Source: Flemingiibacterium sp045586505 (GTDB lineage Bacteria; Bacillota; Clostridia; Oscillospirales; CAG-272). From it: 64,000 nucleotides of DNA. Positions 17,423 through 26,051 of this stretch are shown here, piece by piece. Where the stretch lies: the NCBI GenBank assembly GCA_045586505.1, contig JAZNAL010000026.1, positions 1-64,000 on the forward strand. The letters run 5' to 3'. The notes under the pieces were generated by a model, which was not told where the DNA came from, searched no databases, and saw only the letters and a list, made by a program, of their open reading frames with translations. A program made the position numbers and the translations under genes. Within the stretch, counting starts at the first letter, position 1. Every line of letters starts with the position of its first letter.

Positions 17423-18871
17423 ATGTCACAGATCAAAGGCAGGCAGGATGCCGAGCGCGAAGAACACAGAAAAACCTTAAAAAAGTTGAGACGGATCACA
17501 GCAATAGTAACAGTTTCCGTTATCCTTATCATCTCACTTATCGCAGCCGTCGTGGTTGCGGTGTATAATCAAAAAATGGAAAGCGGAGCTTTTCTCAGAG
17601 AAAAAACAGCCGCTTCATCAAAAAACATTGACGTAAACGGCGCAGTCATGAATCTATATTACAGGGATATATATCTTACCTTTACCGATCACTACGGTGA
17701 AGCACTTAAATACCTGGGGTTTGACACAAACGTCTCTGCAAAGAAGCAGAGAATCAGCGACAGCGGAAGCTGGTTTGACTATTTCATTGACGCGGCAAAG
17801 AGTAATGTCACACGCTCACTCGCCCTCTGCGAAGCCGCAGCGGAGGAGGGAGTCAGTCTTACCGAAGCGGAGCTTGCGGCAATAAAGAAGCGCGCCTACA
17901 ACACGGACGCGGTTATGTACGGGGACGGGATCAACAACGAGGACATATACACCGCTCGCTGTCTTGATGCTCTTGCATATAAGTATCAGCTTATAAAAGA
18001 GTCCGAATTCGCCCCCCAAAAAGCAGAAATCGATGCATACTGCGTCGAGAATCCGAAGGCGTTCCGGCTCGTCGATTACTATGCCTTCTCTCTGCATTAC
18101 GGCACGGAAGCGGACGCTGAAAACACCTTAACCGAAGCCGAAATCGCTACCCTGGTACAGGAGCTTGCGGCGCTTGATGATGCAGACGCCTTTGAAAACG
18201 CCATCGAAAAGCTCCTGCGCTCGTACGACGCGGATATCAGCGACTCCGATTTGGCGGCAAAGATCTCCTCCCTGAAACTATCCGGCAGAACATACAGTGA
18301 AGGTGATGAGCTGTCGGACTGGGCGTTTATGGCGAAGGTCGGTGACACGTTTGTCCAACACAACGCCGAAAAGGCAGTATATACGGTATATATGCTTGCC
18401 ACAGAGCCTTATTACAGTGAATCCCCCACCGTTACGGTACGCCATATTCTGCTTGCCGACAGCACCTACGGCAACCGCGATGATGCATACAAAATTGCCG
18501 AGGCACTGTTTGCACGCATCGAGGCAGAAAGTATGAGTCCCGACGATTTTTCACTGCTCGTGCTTGAACATTCGGAAGATCAGGGCTCATATTACAGGGG
18601 CGGGATGTACTCAAATATAACCGAGGGACAGATGCCGGAAAGCTTTGATACTTGGTGCTTTGACCCCGCGAGAAAAGCGGGAGATGTGGGCATTGTCGAA
18701 ACCGAATTCGGTGTCCATGTAATACTATTCGAAGCCCACGGCGAGGAGGAATGGAAGGCAGATGTAGCCAAGCACATTACCTCGGAGCGTTTTGAAGCCT
18801 ATCTTGAATCAGCGATCACGGAATACACGGTCATATTCGATGAAACGGTCATGGATATAATCCCCGGATAA
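17423..18871 (+). CDS. Membrane-anchored PpiC-type peptidyl-prolyl isomerase/foldase
   Basis: A 482-aa extracytoplasmic foldase candidate of the SurA/PrsA kind. It has a basic cytoplasmic N-terminus, one membrane anchor (about residues 26-48), a helical chaperone-like region and a C-terminal parvulin domain starting at TVRHILLAD and containing FDPARKAGDVGIVETEFG. SD ggagg precedes the ATG by 7 bases. A second copy of this architecture, anchored as a lipoprotein, lies at 37.7-39.1 kb. The gene stands near the secreted subtilases and could help their folding, though it has its own transcription unit and this link is inference. Confidence 0.85.
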   Translation: MSQIKGRQDAEREEHRKTLKKLRRITAIVTVSVILIISLIAAVVVAVYNQKMESGAFLREKTAASSKNIDVNGAVMNLYYRDIYLTFTDHYGEALKYLGFDTNVSAKKQRISDSGSWFDYFIDAAKSNVTRSLALCEAAAEEGVSLTEAELAAIKKRAYNTDAVMYGDGINNEDIYTARCLDALAYKYQLIKESEFAPQKAEIDAYCVENPKAFRLVDYYAFSLHYGTEADAENTLTEAEIATLVQELAALDDADAFENAIEKLLRSYDADISDSDLAAKISSLKLSGRTYSEGDELSDWAFMAKVGDTFVQHNAEKAVYTVYMLATEPYYSESPTVTVRHILLADSTYGNRDDAYKIAEALFARIEAESMSPDDFSLLVLEHSEDQGSYYRGGMYSNITEGQMPESFDTWCFDPARKAGDVGIVETEFGVHVILFEAHGEEEWKADVAKHITSERFEAYLESAITEYTVIFDETVMDIIPG

Positions 18872-18877
18872 AAAATC

Positions 18878-18919
18878 GACCGCAGCAGATGCGTAGATCT
18901 GATGCGGTCATTTTTTGTT
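18878..18919 (+). terminator. Terminator between foldase and ABC exporter genes
   Basis: GACCGCA (18878-18884) pairs with TGCGGTC (18903-18909), with an inner 5-bp stem CAGAT/ATCTG, followed by ATTTTTTGTTTT. It serves the foldase gene; upstream A residues also give a T run for the convergent exporter operon. Confidence 0.9.
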
Positions 18920-18925
18920 TTCTGG

Positions 18926-20845
18926 TTATTCAAGCTCGAATGCGCCTGTGTAGAGCTGATAATATGTGCCCTTTTCCTCGATGAGCTTGTCGTGATTGCC
19001 GCGCTCGATAATGCGGCCGTGGTCAAGCACCATGATGACATCGGAATTCATGACAGTGGAAAGGCGATGAGCGATAACAAAGACAGTTCTGCCTTCCATC
19101 AGCTTATCCATACCGCGCTGAACTATCGCCTCGGTGCGGGTATCGATACTTGAGGTCGCCTCATCCAGTATCATAACCGGCGGATCCGCAACCGCCGCTC
19201 TGGCGATTGCAATAAGCTGACGCTGACCCTGCGAAAGATTTGCGCCGTTGTTGGCAAGCTCGGTATTGTAACCGTTAGGCAAGCGGGTGATAAAATCATC
19301 CGCGCCCGCAAGCTTGGCGGCTTCGATGCACTCATCGTCCGTGGCGTCAAGACGTCCGTAGCGGATATTATCCATTACCGTTCCCGTGAACAGATTAGTC
19401 TCCTGCAGAACGATTCCAAGTGAGCGGCGCAGGTCAGACTTCTTTATCTTGTTGATATTGATGCCGTCATAGCGTATCTTTCCGTCGTCGATATCGTAGA
19501 AGCGATTGATAAGGTTAGTAATAGTGGTCTTGCCCGCGCCCGTTGCGCCCACAAACGCCACCTTCTGACCCGGCTCGGCATAAACCGAAACACCGTGAAG
19601 CACCAATTTATCATCCTCGTAGCCGAAATCCACCTCGTTCAGGCGGACATCACCGCGAAGCTCGGTATAGGTGAGCGTACCGTCGCTGTGGGGATGCTTC
19701 CATGCCCATTTGCCGGTATGCTCGGACGTTTCGGTGATATTGCCTTTTTCGTCGATCTTTGCGTTAACGAGCGTTACATATCCGTTGTCCGTCTCCGGCT
19801 CGCGATCCATAAGCTCAAGGATACGCTTTGCACCGGCGCCTGCCATTGCGATGGAGTTGAACTGCTGGGAGAGCTGGTTGATATTGCCCGTAAACTGCTT
19901 GGTCATATTTAAGAACGGCACGATTATACTGATGCTGAACGCCATTCCGGAGATGCTGATATTGGTGGCTCCCGAAAGAAGCAGAAGTGCGCCGACTGTT
20001 GCAAGCAACACATACAGCACGTTGCCGATATTTGCTATGATGGGACCCATGGTATTCGCATAGGCGTGAGCGCGGTAGCTGTCCTCATAAAGTGCCTCGT
20101 TGATGCGGTCAAAATCCCCGTTGCTCTCATCCTCGTGGCAGAACACCTTGATGACCTTCTGACCGTTCATCATCTCCTGCACGAAGCCCTCGGTCTTACC
20201 CACAGCCATCTGCTGACGGATAAAATACTTAGCCGAGCCGCCGCCGATCTTCTTTGATACGAACAGCATGGCAAAAACTCCGAGCACCACTATAAACGCC
20301 AGCGGGATGCTGTACCACAGCATGATGGAGAACACCACCACGACCACCACAGATGCCTGCATAAGCGTAGGCAGTGACTGCGATACGAGCTGCCTCAGCG
20401 TGTCGATGTCATTTGTATAGTGACTCATAATATCGCCGTGCTTGTTGGTGTCAAAATAACGGATGGGCAGATTCTGCATACCGTCGAACATTTTGATTCT
20501 CATCTTGCTGAGAAAGCCCTGGGTGATATACGCCATAAGCTGATTGTACAGCGTGATGGATGCAAGGGACAGGATATAGAGTCCGATCATGACAAATATG
20601 AGCGGTAATATTTCCTCCTTGGCACTGTCCCAGTCCCGAAGTATATACCATTTTTCGATCGCCGCCAGCACTCTCTGCTGGAACAGCGACGGTATCGCCG
20701 CGACCACTGCCGAAAACAGGATGCAGATCGCGGTCAGCGGAACAAGCCGGGGATAGGATTTAAACAGCATCCTAATGACGCGTCCGAGGGTACGGAAATC
20801 GAGACTGCGCTTCGGCGGCTTCATATTATTCTGCGGCTTACTCAT
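18926..20845 (-). CDS. ABC exporter half-transporter, catalytically competent subunit
   Basis: A 639-aa fused membrane/ATPase half-exporter. Six membrane segments lie in about residues 40-350 and the nucleotide-binding domain in the C-terminal 240, with Walker A GATGAGKTT, signature LSQGQRQ (Gln replaces Gly of LSGGQ), Walker B plus catalytic Glu MILDEATSSID and H-loop IAHRLST. An insert of about 45 residues (DEKGNITETSEHTGKWAWKH) sits at the start of the ATPase domain. The ATG at 20845 overlaps the end of the partner gene by 8 bases. With that partner it forms a heterodimeric multidrug-type exporter (BmrCD/LmrCD-like); substrate unknown. Confidence 0.92.
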   Translation of the reverse strand: MSKPQNNMKPPKRSLDFRTLGRVIRMLFKSYPRLVPLTAICILFSAVVAAIPSLFQQRVLAAIEKWYILRDWDSAKEEILPLIFVMIGLYILSLASITLYNQLMAYITQGFLSKMRIKMFDGMQNLPIRYFDTNKHGDIMSHYTNDIDTLRQLVSQSLPTLMQASVVVVVVFSIMLWYSIPLAFIVVLGVFAMLFVSKKIGGGSAKYFIRQQMAVGKTEGFVQEMMNGQKVIKVFCHEDESNGDFDRINEALYEDSYRAHAYANTMGPIIANIGNVLYVLLATVGALLLLSGATNISISGMAFSISIIVPFLNMTKQFTGNINQLSQQFNSIAMAGAGAKRILELMDREPETDNGYVTLVNAKIDEKGNITETSEHTGKWAWKHPHSDGTLTYTELRGDVRLNEVDFGYEDDKLVLHGVSVYAEPGQKVAFVGATGAGKTTITNLINRFYDIDDGKIRYDGININKIKKSDLRRSLGIVLQETNLFTGTVMDNIRYGRLDATDDECIEAAKLAGADDFITRLPNGYNTELANNGANLSQGQRQLIAIARAAVADPPVMILDEATSSIDTRTEAIVQRGMDKLMEGRTVFVIAHRLSTVMNSDVIMVLDHGRIIERGNHDKLIEEKGTYYQLYTGAFELE

Positions 20846-22580
20846 TTTCGTCACCTCCGTTTGTCTGCTGAGTGTACACCTCACGGTAGATCTCATTTGT
20901 GCGGAGCAGCTCGTCGTGAGTGCCCACCGCACAGATCTTGCCGTTATCCATAACGATTATCATGTCCGCGTCCTGTACAGATGCCACGCGCTGAGCAATG
21001 ATGATCTTGGTGGTTTCCGGGATGTAACGCTTAAAGCCCTCGCGGATAAGCATATCGGTCTTGGTATCCACTGCGCTGGTGGAGTCGTCGAGGATGAGTA
21101 TCTTCGGCTTCTTTAACAGTGCGCGCGCGATGCAGAGACGCTGCTTCTGACCGCCCGATACATTGGTACCACCCTGCTCGATCATAGTGTCGTAGCCGTC
21201 CGGGAAAGAACGTACAAACTCGTCCGCCTGTGCAAGACGGCACGCCTCGGCGATCTCCTCATCCGTAGCATCCTTGTTGCCCCACTTGAGATTTTCCCTG
21301 ATAGTACCGGAGAACAGCAGATTCTTCTGAAGCACCATGGCAACCGATCCGCGGAGCGTATCGAGATCATACTCCCGCACATCAACTCCGCCGACGCGGA
21401 TGCTTCCCTCGGTAGCATCGTAAAGGCGGGGAATAAGCTGTACCAGCGTAGATTTACTGGATCCGGTACCGCCGAGGATACCTACGGTCATACCCGACTT
21501 TATGTGCAGATCAATATCCGCAAGGGCGTATTTTTCAGCCTTGGCGGAATATTTGAAGCTGACATCGTAAAAATCTATGGAGCCGTCACGCACTTCGGTA
21601 ACTGCGTTCTTCGGATTTTTAAGCACAGGCTCCTCCGCAAGCACCTCGCAGATACGCTTTACGGATTCCGCGGACATTGTCAGCATGACATAGATCATGG
21701 ACAACATCATAAGCGACATGAGTATCTGCATACCGTAAGTGAGCATCGCCGAAATCTGACCTACAAATATCTCGGTACCGCCGCTTGTAATGATCATCTT
21801 TGAGCCCACAAGCAGTACGAATATCATGTTGAAATACAGGCAGACCTGCATAATGGGACCGTTCAGCGCCACAATACGCTCGGCTTTTGTAAAGTCGCGG
21901 CGGATATCGTCAGCCGCAGCGCCGAACTTCTGCTTCTCGTATTCCTCGCGGGAGAAGCCCTTGACAACTCGCATTGCGCGGACATTTTCCTCTATGGATT
22001 CGTTGAGCTTATCGTATTTGCGGAATACACTTCTGAATGCGGGCATAGCCTTATGGCTGACAAACAGAAGTCCGCAGATTAGAAACGGCACCACTATAAC
22101 AAAGGTAGTGGCAAGCGCTCCGCCCATAACATACGCCATGATTATGGAGAAGATAAACATCAGCGGACTACGGATCGCCGTACGGATAATCATCATGTAC
22201 GCCATCTGCACGTTTGTAACGTCCGTGGTCATTCGTGTAACGAGAGAAGTGGAAGAAAACTTGTCGACATTTTCAAAGGAATAGGTCTGAATGCGGCGGA
22301 AAATATCATGACGCAGATTCTTTGCAAATCCCGCTGATGCCTTAGCGCATGTAAAGCCCGCGACGCCGCCGCAGGTAAGCGACAGGCACGCCATCACAAC
22401 AAGCAGTAAGCCTGTCTTGATGATCGAATCCATCTCTGCGCCGTCCTTGATACTGTTTACAAGGGCAACGGTAATAAACGGAATAAATGTCTCGATGACC
22501 GCCTCGCCAATTATGAAAATCAGCGTTAGTAAGGTCGGCAGCTTATACTCTCTTATACAGCCCGCAAGCCGTTTTATCAA
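20838..22580 (-). CDS. ABC exporter half-transporter, degenerate-site subunit
   Basis: A 580-aa half-exporter with six membrane segments and an ATPase domain. Walker A is GGTGSSKST (Ser for the usual Gly), signature VSGGQKQR is intact, but the catalytic Glu after Walker B is Asp (ILILDDSTSAVD) and the H-loop His is Gln (IIAQRVAS). This pattern marks the non-catalytic half of asymmetric exporters; with the partner, one consensus and one degenerate site form. A TTG start at 22580 is preferred since AGAGGTG lies 6 bases upstream; a GTG at 22589 would place the SD inside the start. Expression probably responds to the operator just upstream. Confidence 0.9.
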   Translation of the reverse strand: MIKRLAGCIREYKLPTLLTLIFIIGEAVIETFIPFITVALVNSIKDGAEMDSIIKTGLLLVVMACLSLTCGGVAGFTCAKASAGFAKNLRHDIFRRIQTYSFENVDKFSSTSLVTRMTTDVTNVQMAYMMIIRTAIRSPLMFIFSIIMAYVMGGALATTFVIVVPFLICGLLFVSHKAMPAFRSVFRKYDKLNESIEENVRAMRVVKGFSREEYEKQKFGAAADDIRRDFTKAERIVALNGPIMQVCLYFNMIFVLLVGSKMIITSGGTEIFVGQISAMLTYGMQILMSLMMLSMIYVMLTMSAESVKRICEVLAEEPVLKNPKNAVTEVRDGSIDFYDVSFKYSAKAEKYALADIDLHIKSGMTVGILGGTGSSKSTLVQLIPRLYDATEGSIRVGGVDVREYDLDTLRGSVAMVLQKNLLFSGTIRENLKWGNKDATDEEIAEACRLAQADEFVRSFPDGYDTMIEQGGTNVSGGQKQRLCIARALLKKPKILILDDSTSAVDTKTDMLIREGFKRYIPETTKIIIAQRVASVQDADMIIVMDNGKICAVGTHDELLRTNEIYREVYTQQTNGGDENE

Positions 22581-22618
22581 GTGTAACACCTCTTTTTAGT
22601 AATAGTTATCCCATATTT

Positions 22619-22632
22619 GTTAGGAACCTAAC
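22619..22632. promoter_or_regulatory. MarR-box-like operator at the exporter start site
   Basis: GTTAGG-AA-CCTAAC, a perfect 6-bp inverted repeat with a 2-base centre. It directly follows the -10 box of the exporter promoter and covers the expected transcription start. MarR-family repressors of drug exporters often bind such TTAGG/CCTAA palindromes. No regulator gene is adjacent. Confidence 0.65.
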
Positions 22633-22633
22633 T

Positions 22634-22662
22634 ATTATACCCTATAATCAGCTCCATTTCAA
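22634..22662 (-). promoter_or_regulatory. Promoter of the ABC exporter operon
   Basis: On the minus strand: TTGAAA, 17 bases, TATAAT. It lies about 55 bases upstream of the TTG start of the first exporter gene and abuts the GTTAGG operator. Confidence 0.75.
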
Positions 22663-22718
22663 GATTTATAAGGCATATTTAACAATAATGTAACAATGTA
22701 ATTAGTTAGTTTAAACAA

Positions 22719-22814
22719 CTATTCTTTCTTTATGCCATACTGCGCCGATTTGAGCATTGCGCGAAAGGCTTTATGCACTATCTCCCTGGGAAAATCCTCC
22801 GCATCCTGTAGATT
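22719..22814 (-). pseudogene. Possible C-terminal gene relic upstream of exporter operon
   Basis: A stop-bounded 31-codon stretch on the minus strand without a start codon at its head; it reads like a protein C-terminus (DFPREIVHKAFRAMLKSAQ, then YGIKKE). Higher GC than the AT-rich flanks supports a coding past. It could be the remnant of a regulator that once headed the exporter operon, but I do not recognise the family. Confidence 0.25.
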
Positions 22815-22911
22815 TTATTTTACACTTTATTCATACCAATACGATAATAATTTGCTATACTTGTATTAACGATATAAAATATTTCTGTTATTTTATGAAA
22901 GGGGACGCCGA

Positions 22912-23682
22912 ATGCCAAGAATAATAAAGCCCGCCTTGATATTCTGCCTGCTTTTGAGCCTTTTTGCTGTAGGCTGCAGTGATAAGGATAAAACACAGGT
23001 ACCGAATAATAACATCATATACGCTCCCGTGGATCCGAGTCTTGAAACGACGCCGGAGGACACGGAGACCGAGCCGCAGGATTCCGAATCTGCCGACGAA
23101 ACGGCACACACAACTCAAACTCCGTCAATGGTCGATCCCGAGCCGACCCCGATACCCGTTCCCGATCCTGTACCCAATCCCACGCCGGAAACACCCACCC
23201 CCGACACAGCTGAGACCATAATAACCGACATTACCGGAACCGATTCAAGTCCGGTTGATCTTACGGACGCCCTGCTGTCGAATGAAGCAATCTCAGGAAG
23301 ACTTATCTCAGATCAGAGTGAGAAGCTTCGACTGGTGATTAACTACGACTGCTCCATGAATTCCATGGGCTTTATCACGTTTATTTTTGACGTGGGGCTG
23401 GAATGCTACGACATAGACTGCGGTGCAAGAACCGATATGGGCGAGCTTACCATCAACGGCTCATCGCATAAATTCTCCACCGATCCGATTTCAAACTCTT
23501 CGGGGACAAAGATTTATGTGCCCTTCACCTCGTATACATATACCTGTGATGCGGAAGCAACCTCCTGTACTGTCGATGCATCCTGGGCTTTCAACGGAGT
23601 ATACGGCGGTATCAAGATCGACAAGCTGACCGCAGGTGCGGTCTTCACCTGGGGCGAGCCGACAACCGTTCCCGTACCGTAA
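22912..23682 (+). CDS. Proline-rich lipoprotein of unknown function
   Basis: A 256-aa predicted lipoprotein. The signal peptide ends in the lipobox FAVGC (Cys22). A low-complexity linker rich in Thr, Glu and Pro follows (about residues 40-105), then a compact C-terminal domain of about 140 residues with predicted beta character and four cysteines. I do not recognise the domain. RBS gaaagggg lies 8 bases before the ATG. The stop codon lies inside the first copy of an 18-bp tandem duplication. Confidence 0.8.
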   Translation: MPRIIKPALIFCLLLSLFAVGCSDKDKTQVPNNNIIYAPVDPSLETTPEDTETEPQDSESADETAHTTQTPSMVDPEPTPIPVPDPVPNPTPETPTPDTAETIITDITGTDSSPVDLTDALLSNEAISGRLISDQSEKLRLVINYDCSMNSMGFITFIFDVGLECYDIDCGARTDMGELTINGSSHKFSTDPISNSSGTKIYVPFTSYTYTCDAEATSCTVDASWAFNGVYGGIKIDKLTAGAVFTWGEPTTVPVP

Positions 23683-23709
23683 TATATCTTAGTACCGTAA
23701 TATATCTTA
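23674..23709. repeat. Perfect 18-bp tandem duplication across the lipoprotein stop codon
   Basis: GTACCGTAATATATCTTA occurs twice head to tail (23674-23691 and 23692-23709). The first copy contains the TAA stop of the lipoprotein gene, so the second copy is in the 3' untranslated region. Confidence 0.95.
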
Positions 23710-23723
23710 AATATAAGAAAAAC

Positions 23724-23767
23724 GACCACGCCGCGGATTTGATCCGTATGGCGTGGTCATTCTTTTT
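23724..23767. terminator. Bidirectional terminator between lipoprotein and upp
   Basis: GACCACGCC (23724-23732) pairs with GGCGTGGTC (23750-23758); an inner CGGAT/ATCCG stem extends the hairpin. T-rich tails occur on both strands, so it can end the rightward lipoprotein and leftward upp transcripts. Confidence 0.9.
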
Positions 23768-23770
23768 GTT

Positions 23771-24400
23771 TTATTTGGTGCCGAAGATTCTGTCGCCTGC
23801 GTCACCGAGACCGGGCACGATGTAGCCGTTCTCATTGAGGCACTCATCAACGTTTGCACAGTAGATCTCTACATCAGGATGAGCCTTGGAGAGAGCTTCG
23901 ATTCCTTCGGGAGCTGCGATGAGGCAGAGGAACTTGATATGTCTGCCGCCCTTTTCCTTGATCTGAGCGATAGCATCGCAAGCGGAACCGCCCGTTGCCA
24001 GCATGGGGTCTACAACTACGATCAGTCGCTCCTCAATATCAGCGGGGAGCTTGCAGTAGTAGGGGTGCGGCTGGAGGGTCTCCTCGTCGCGGTACATACC
24101 GATGTGACCGACCTTTGCCGATGGAACAAGGTTAAGAAGTCCGTTGACCATACCGAGTCCCGCACGCAGGATCGGAACGACCGCCAGCTTTTTGCCCTTG
24201 ATCATCTTCTGAGTGGTCTTTTTGATGGGGGTTTCGATCTCCACATCCTCAAGGGGGAGATCGCGTAGTGCTTCATAGCACATGAGCATGGTGATCTCCT
24301 CAACGTTCTCACGGAACTCCTTGTTGGAGGTGGATGTCATACGCATGATCGTAGTCTTATGCTGGATCAGCGGATGATCGAAGATTGTTACGTTTTTCAT
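23771..24400 (-). CDS. upp: Uracil phosphoribosyltransferase
   Basis: Salvages uracil to UMP using PRPP; 209 aa, full length. The PRPP-binding motif VVVDPMLATGGSA and the uracil-binding C-terminal region YIVPGLGDAGDRIFGTK are both clear, and the N-terminus MKNVTIFDHPLIQHK is typical. It is 21 bases downstream of the uracil permease gene, making an uptake-and-capture operon for uracil. Confidence 0.97.
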   Translation of the reverse strand: MKNVTIFDHPLIQHKTTIMRMTSTSNKEFRENVEEITMLMCYEALRDLPLEDVEIETPIKKTTQKMIKGKKLAVVPILRAGLGMVNGLLNLVPSAKVGHIGMYRDEETLQPHPYYCKLPADIEERLIVVVDPMLATGGSACDAIAQIKEKGGRHIKFLCLIAAPEGIEALSKAHPDVEIYCANVDECLNENGYIVPGLGDAGDRIFGTK

Positions 24401-24421
24401 TAAAAATTCACCCTTTGAAAA

Positions 24422-25765
24422 TTACTGTTCCTTTGCTTTAGAAACGATAACGTTTACGATAATACCGAGAATGAGTGCGCAAGCAACTGCGGTAATGGTG
24501 ATCTGACCGAAGTTGAGAGTAAGACCGCCTATACCCGATATAAGTATTGTGGACACAACAAAGAGGTTCTTATTCTGGTTGAGATCAACTTTCTGAACCA
24601 TCTTAAGACCGGATACTGCGATGAATCCGTAAAGTGCCATGCACACACCACCCATTACGCAGGAGGGGATGGAGTTTACGAATGCAACGAAGGGAGCGGT
24701 GAACGAGATGAGCATTGCCAAAATAGCAGCGGTAACGATGGTGTAAACGGAAGCGTTACCGGTGATAGCAACACATCCTACCGACTCGCCGTAGGTGGTG
24801 TTGGGGCATCCGCCGAAGAGTGCGCCTACCATGGAACCTACGCCGTCGCCGAGAAGTGTGCGGGAGAGACCGGGATCCTCGAGAAGATCGCTCTCGATGA
24901 TGGTGGAGATGTTCTTGTGGTCTGCGATGTGCTCAGCGAACACAACGAAAGCAACGGGAAGGTATGCAACTGCGAGAGTAGCTATGTACGCGCCGTCGAT
25001 CTCCTTGATACCCTTTATTGCTTCAACAAAGGTGAAGCCGGGGAGAGTGAAGAAGGTTTCGAGGTTTACGCCGTTTGCCCAGAGGTTTGTTATGTGGGTG
25101 AAGTCGATAACCTTGAGTGCGTCGATGCCTGCAACATTACCGATAACGGTGAGGATGGCAGCAAAGGCATAACCGCCGAGGATACCGAGAATGAAGGGGA
25201 TCAGACGGGTCATCTTCTTGCCGTAGGTAGCGCAGAGGATAACAATAATGAGGGTAATGAGACCTACGAGAACGCAAACAAGGGGATGTGCGGTACCAAC
25301 GCCGCCCTTCTGAAGGTCGCCTACCGCATTGCCTGCGAGGGAGAGACCGATAATAGCAACGGTGGGACCGATAACGACTGCGGGCATAAGCTTGTTTATC
25401 CAGTTTACGCCTGCGATCTTAACGATGATTGCAATAACAACGTACACAAGTCCGGCGAATATAGCACCGATGATAAGACCTGCGAAGCCGGCTGCAGTAG
25501 AAACTGCGCCTGCAAATGCAGCTGCCATAGAGCCGAGGAATGCGAAAGAGGAACCGAGGAATACGGGGCTTCTGAATTTGGTGAAAAGCAGATAAACGAT
25601 GGTACCCATACCTGCACCGAAAAGTGCAGCCGCAGGGCTCATGCCGTTGCCGATAATTACCGGAACAACGAGAGTTGCTGCCATAATGGCAAGAAGCTGC
25701 TGGATCGCAAACACGATCAGCTGTCCGAATTTGGGCTTGTCCTTGACTCCGTAAATGAGTTTCAT
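24422..25765 (-). CDS. Uracil permease (NCS2 / uracil-xanthine permease family)
   Basis: A 447-aa nucleobase:cation symporter of the NCS2 family with about 12-14 hydrophobic segments. The family motif region GDGVGSMVGALFGGCPNTTYGE (split here as GDGVGSMVGALFGG and CPNTTYGES) with the substrate-site residues is present near residue 290-315. The uracil preference is inferred from the directly following upp gene. It is the first gene of the operon and has an SD ggaggt upstream. Confidence 0.92.
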   Translation of the reverse strand: MKLIYGVKDKPKFGQLIVFAIQQLLAIMAATLVVPVIIGNGMSPAAALFGAGMGTIVYLLFTKFRSPVFLGSSFAFLGSMAAAFAGAVSTAAGFAGLIIGAIFAGLVYVVIAIIVKIAGVNWINKLMPAVVIGPTVAIIGLSLAGNAVGDLQKGGVGTAHPLVCVLVGLITLIIVILCATYGKKMTRLIPFILGILGGYAFAAILTVIGNVAGIDALKVIDFTHITNLWANGVNLETFFTLPGFTFVEAIKGIKEIDGAYIATLAVAYLPVAFVVFAEHIADHKNISTIIESDLLEDPGLSRTLLGDGVGSMVGALFGGCPNTTYGESVGCVAITGNASVYTIVTAAILAMLISFTAPFVAFVNSIPSCVMGGVCMALYGFIAVSGLKMVQKVDLNQNKNLFVVSTILISGIGGLTLNFGQITITAVACALILGIIVNVIVSKAKEQ

Positions 25766-25828
25766 TTGAGTTTACCTCCATGTAATAAATATTTTTTAGA
25801 GTCTGTGGCCGAGTCATGCTACATATAA

Positions 25829-25857
25829 TATACCACATTCGACGTATTTTGTCAACA
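25829..25857 (-). promoter_or_regulatory. Promoter of the uracil permease/upp operon
   Basis: Minus strand: TTGACA, 17 bases, TATATT. The leader is about 55 nt and carries no PyrR-binding loop that I could recognise. Confidence 0.75.
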
Positions 25858-25980
25858 CTTTCTTAATAAGTAATTAAAACCTTTCCGTTCATCTTTTTTT
25901 GACAAAAAACTTTGTTTGGAGCTTTTACTGTTCCTCACATAATTATTTTTTGTTTTTTGCATATTTTCGTTTCAAAAGTG

Positions 25981-26009
25981 GTGACAAATTAAAATTTTTC
26001 TGATATAAT
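25981..26009 (+). promoter_or_regulatory. Promoter of the DUF853 ATPase gene
   Basis: GTGACA, 17 bases, TATAAT. It is about 37 bases from the translational SD and divergent from the uracil operon promoter. Confidence 0.7.
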
Positions 26010-26051
26010 ATACCTATATATTGAAAAATCACCTCAGCAAGGAGTAATATC

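Larger units (their letters stand above)
22581..22911. other. 331-base intergenic region between exporter operon and lipoprotein gene
   Basis: It holds the exporter promoter and MarR-like operator (22619-22662), a second imperfect inverted repeat (22703-22721), and a short minus-strand reading fragment of about 31 codons bounded by stops (22719-22814). The last 70 bases are AT-rich and form the upstream region of the lipoprotein gene; TATACT at 22856-22861 may be its -10 box but no good -35 is seen. Confidence 0.6.

Noticed and set aside
20838..22580. Exporter subunit as a broken gene because of Walker A GSSKS and Asp after Walker B
   Set aside because: These changes are normal for the degenerate half of heterodimeric ABC exporters and the frame is intact.
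24917..25828. 303-codon frame antisense to the uracil permease
   Set aside because: Composition is cysteine/asparagine-rich and unlike any protein here; the permease frame is clear.
25766..25828. Possible PyrR-binding leader upstream of the uracil permease
   Set aside because: The expected conserved binding-loop sequence and terminator/antiterminator hairpins are not visible.
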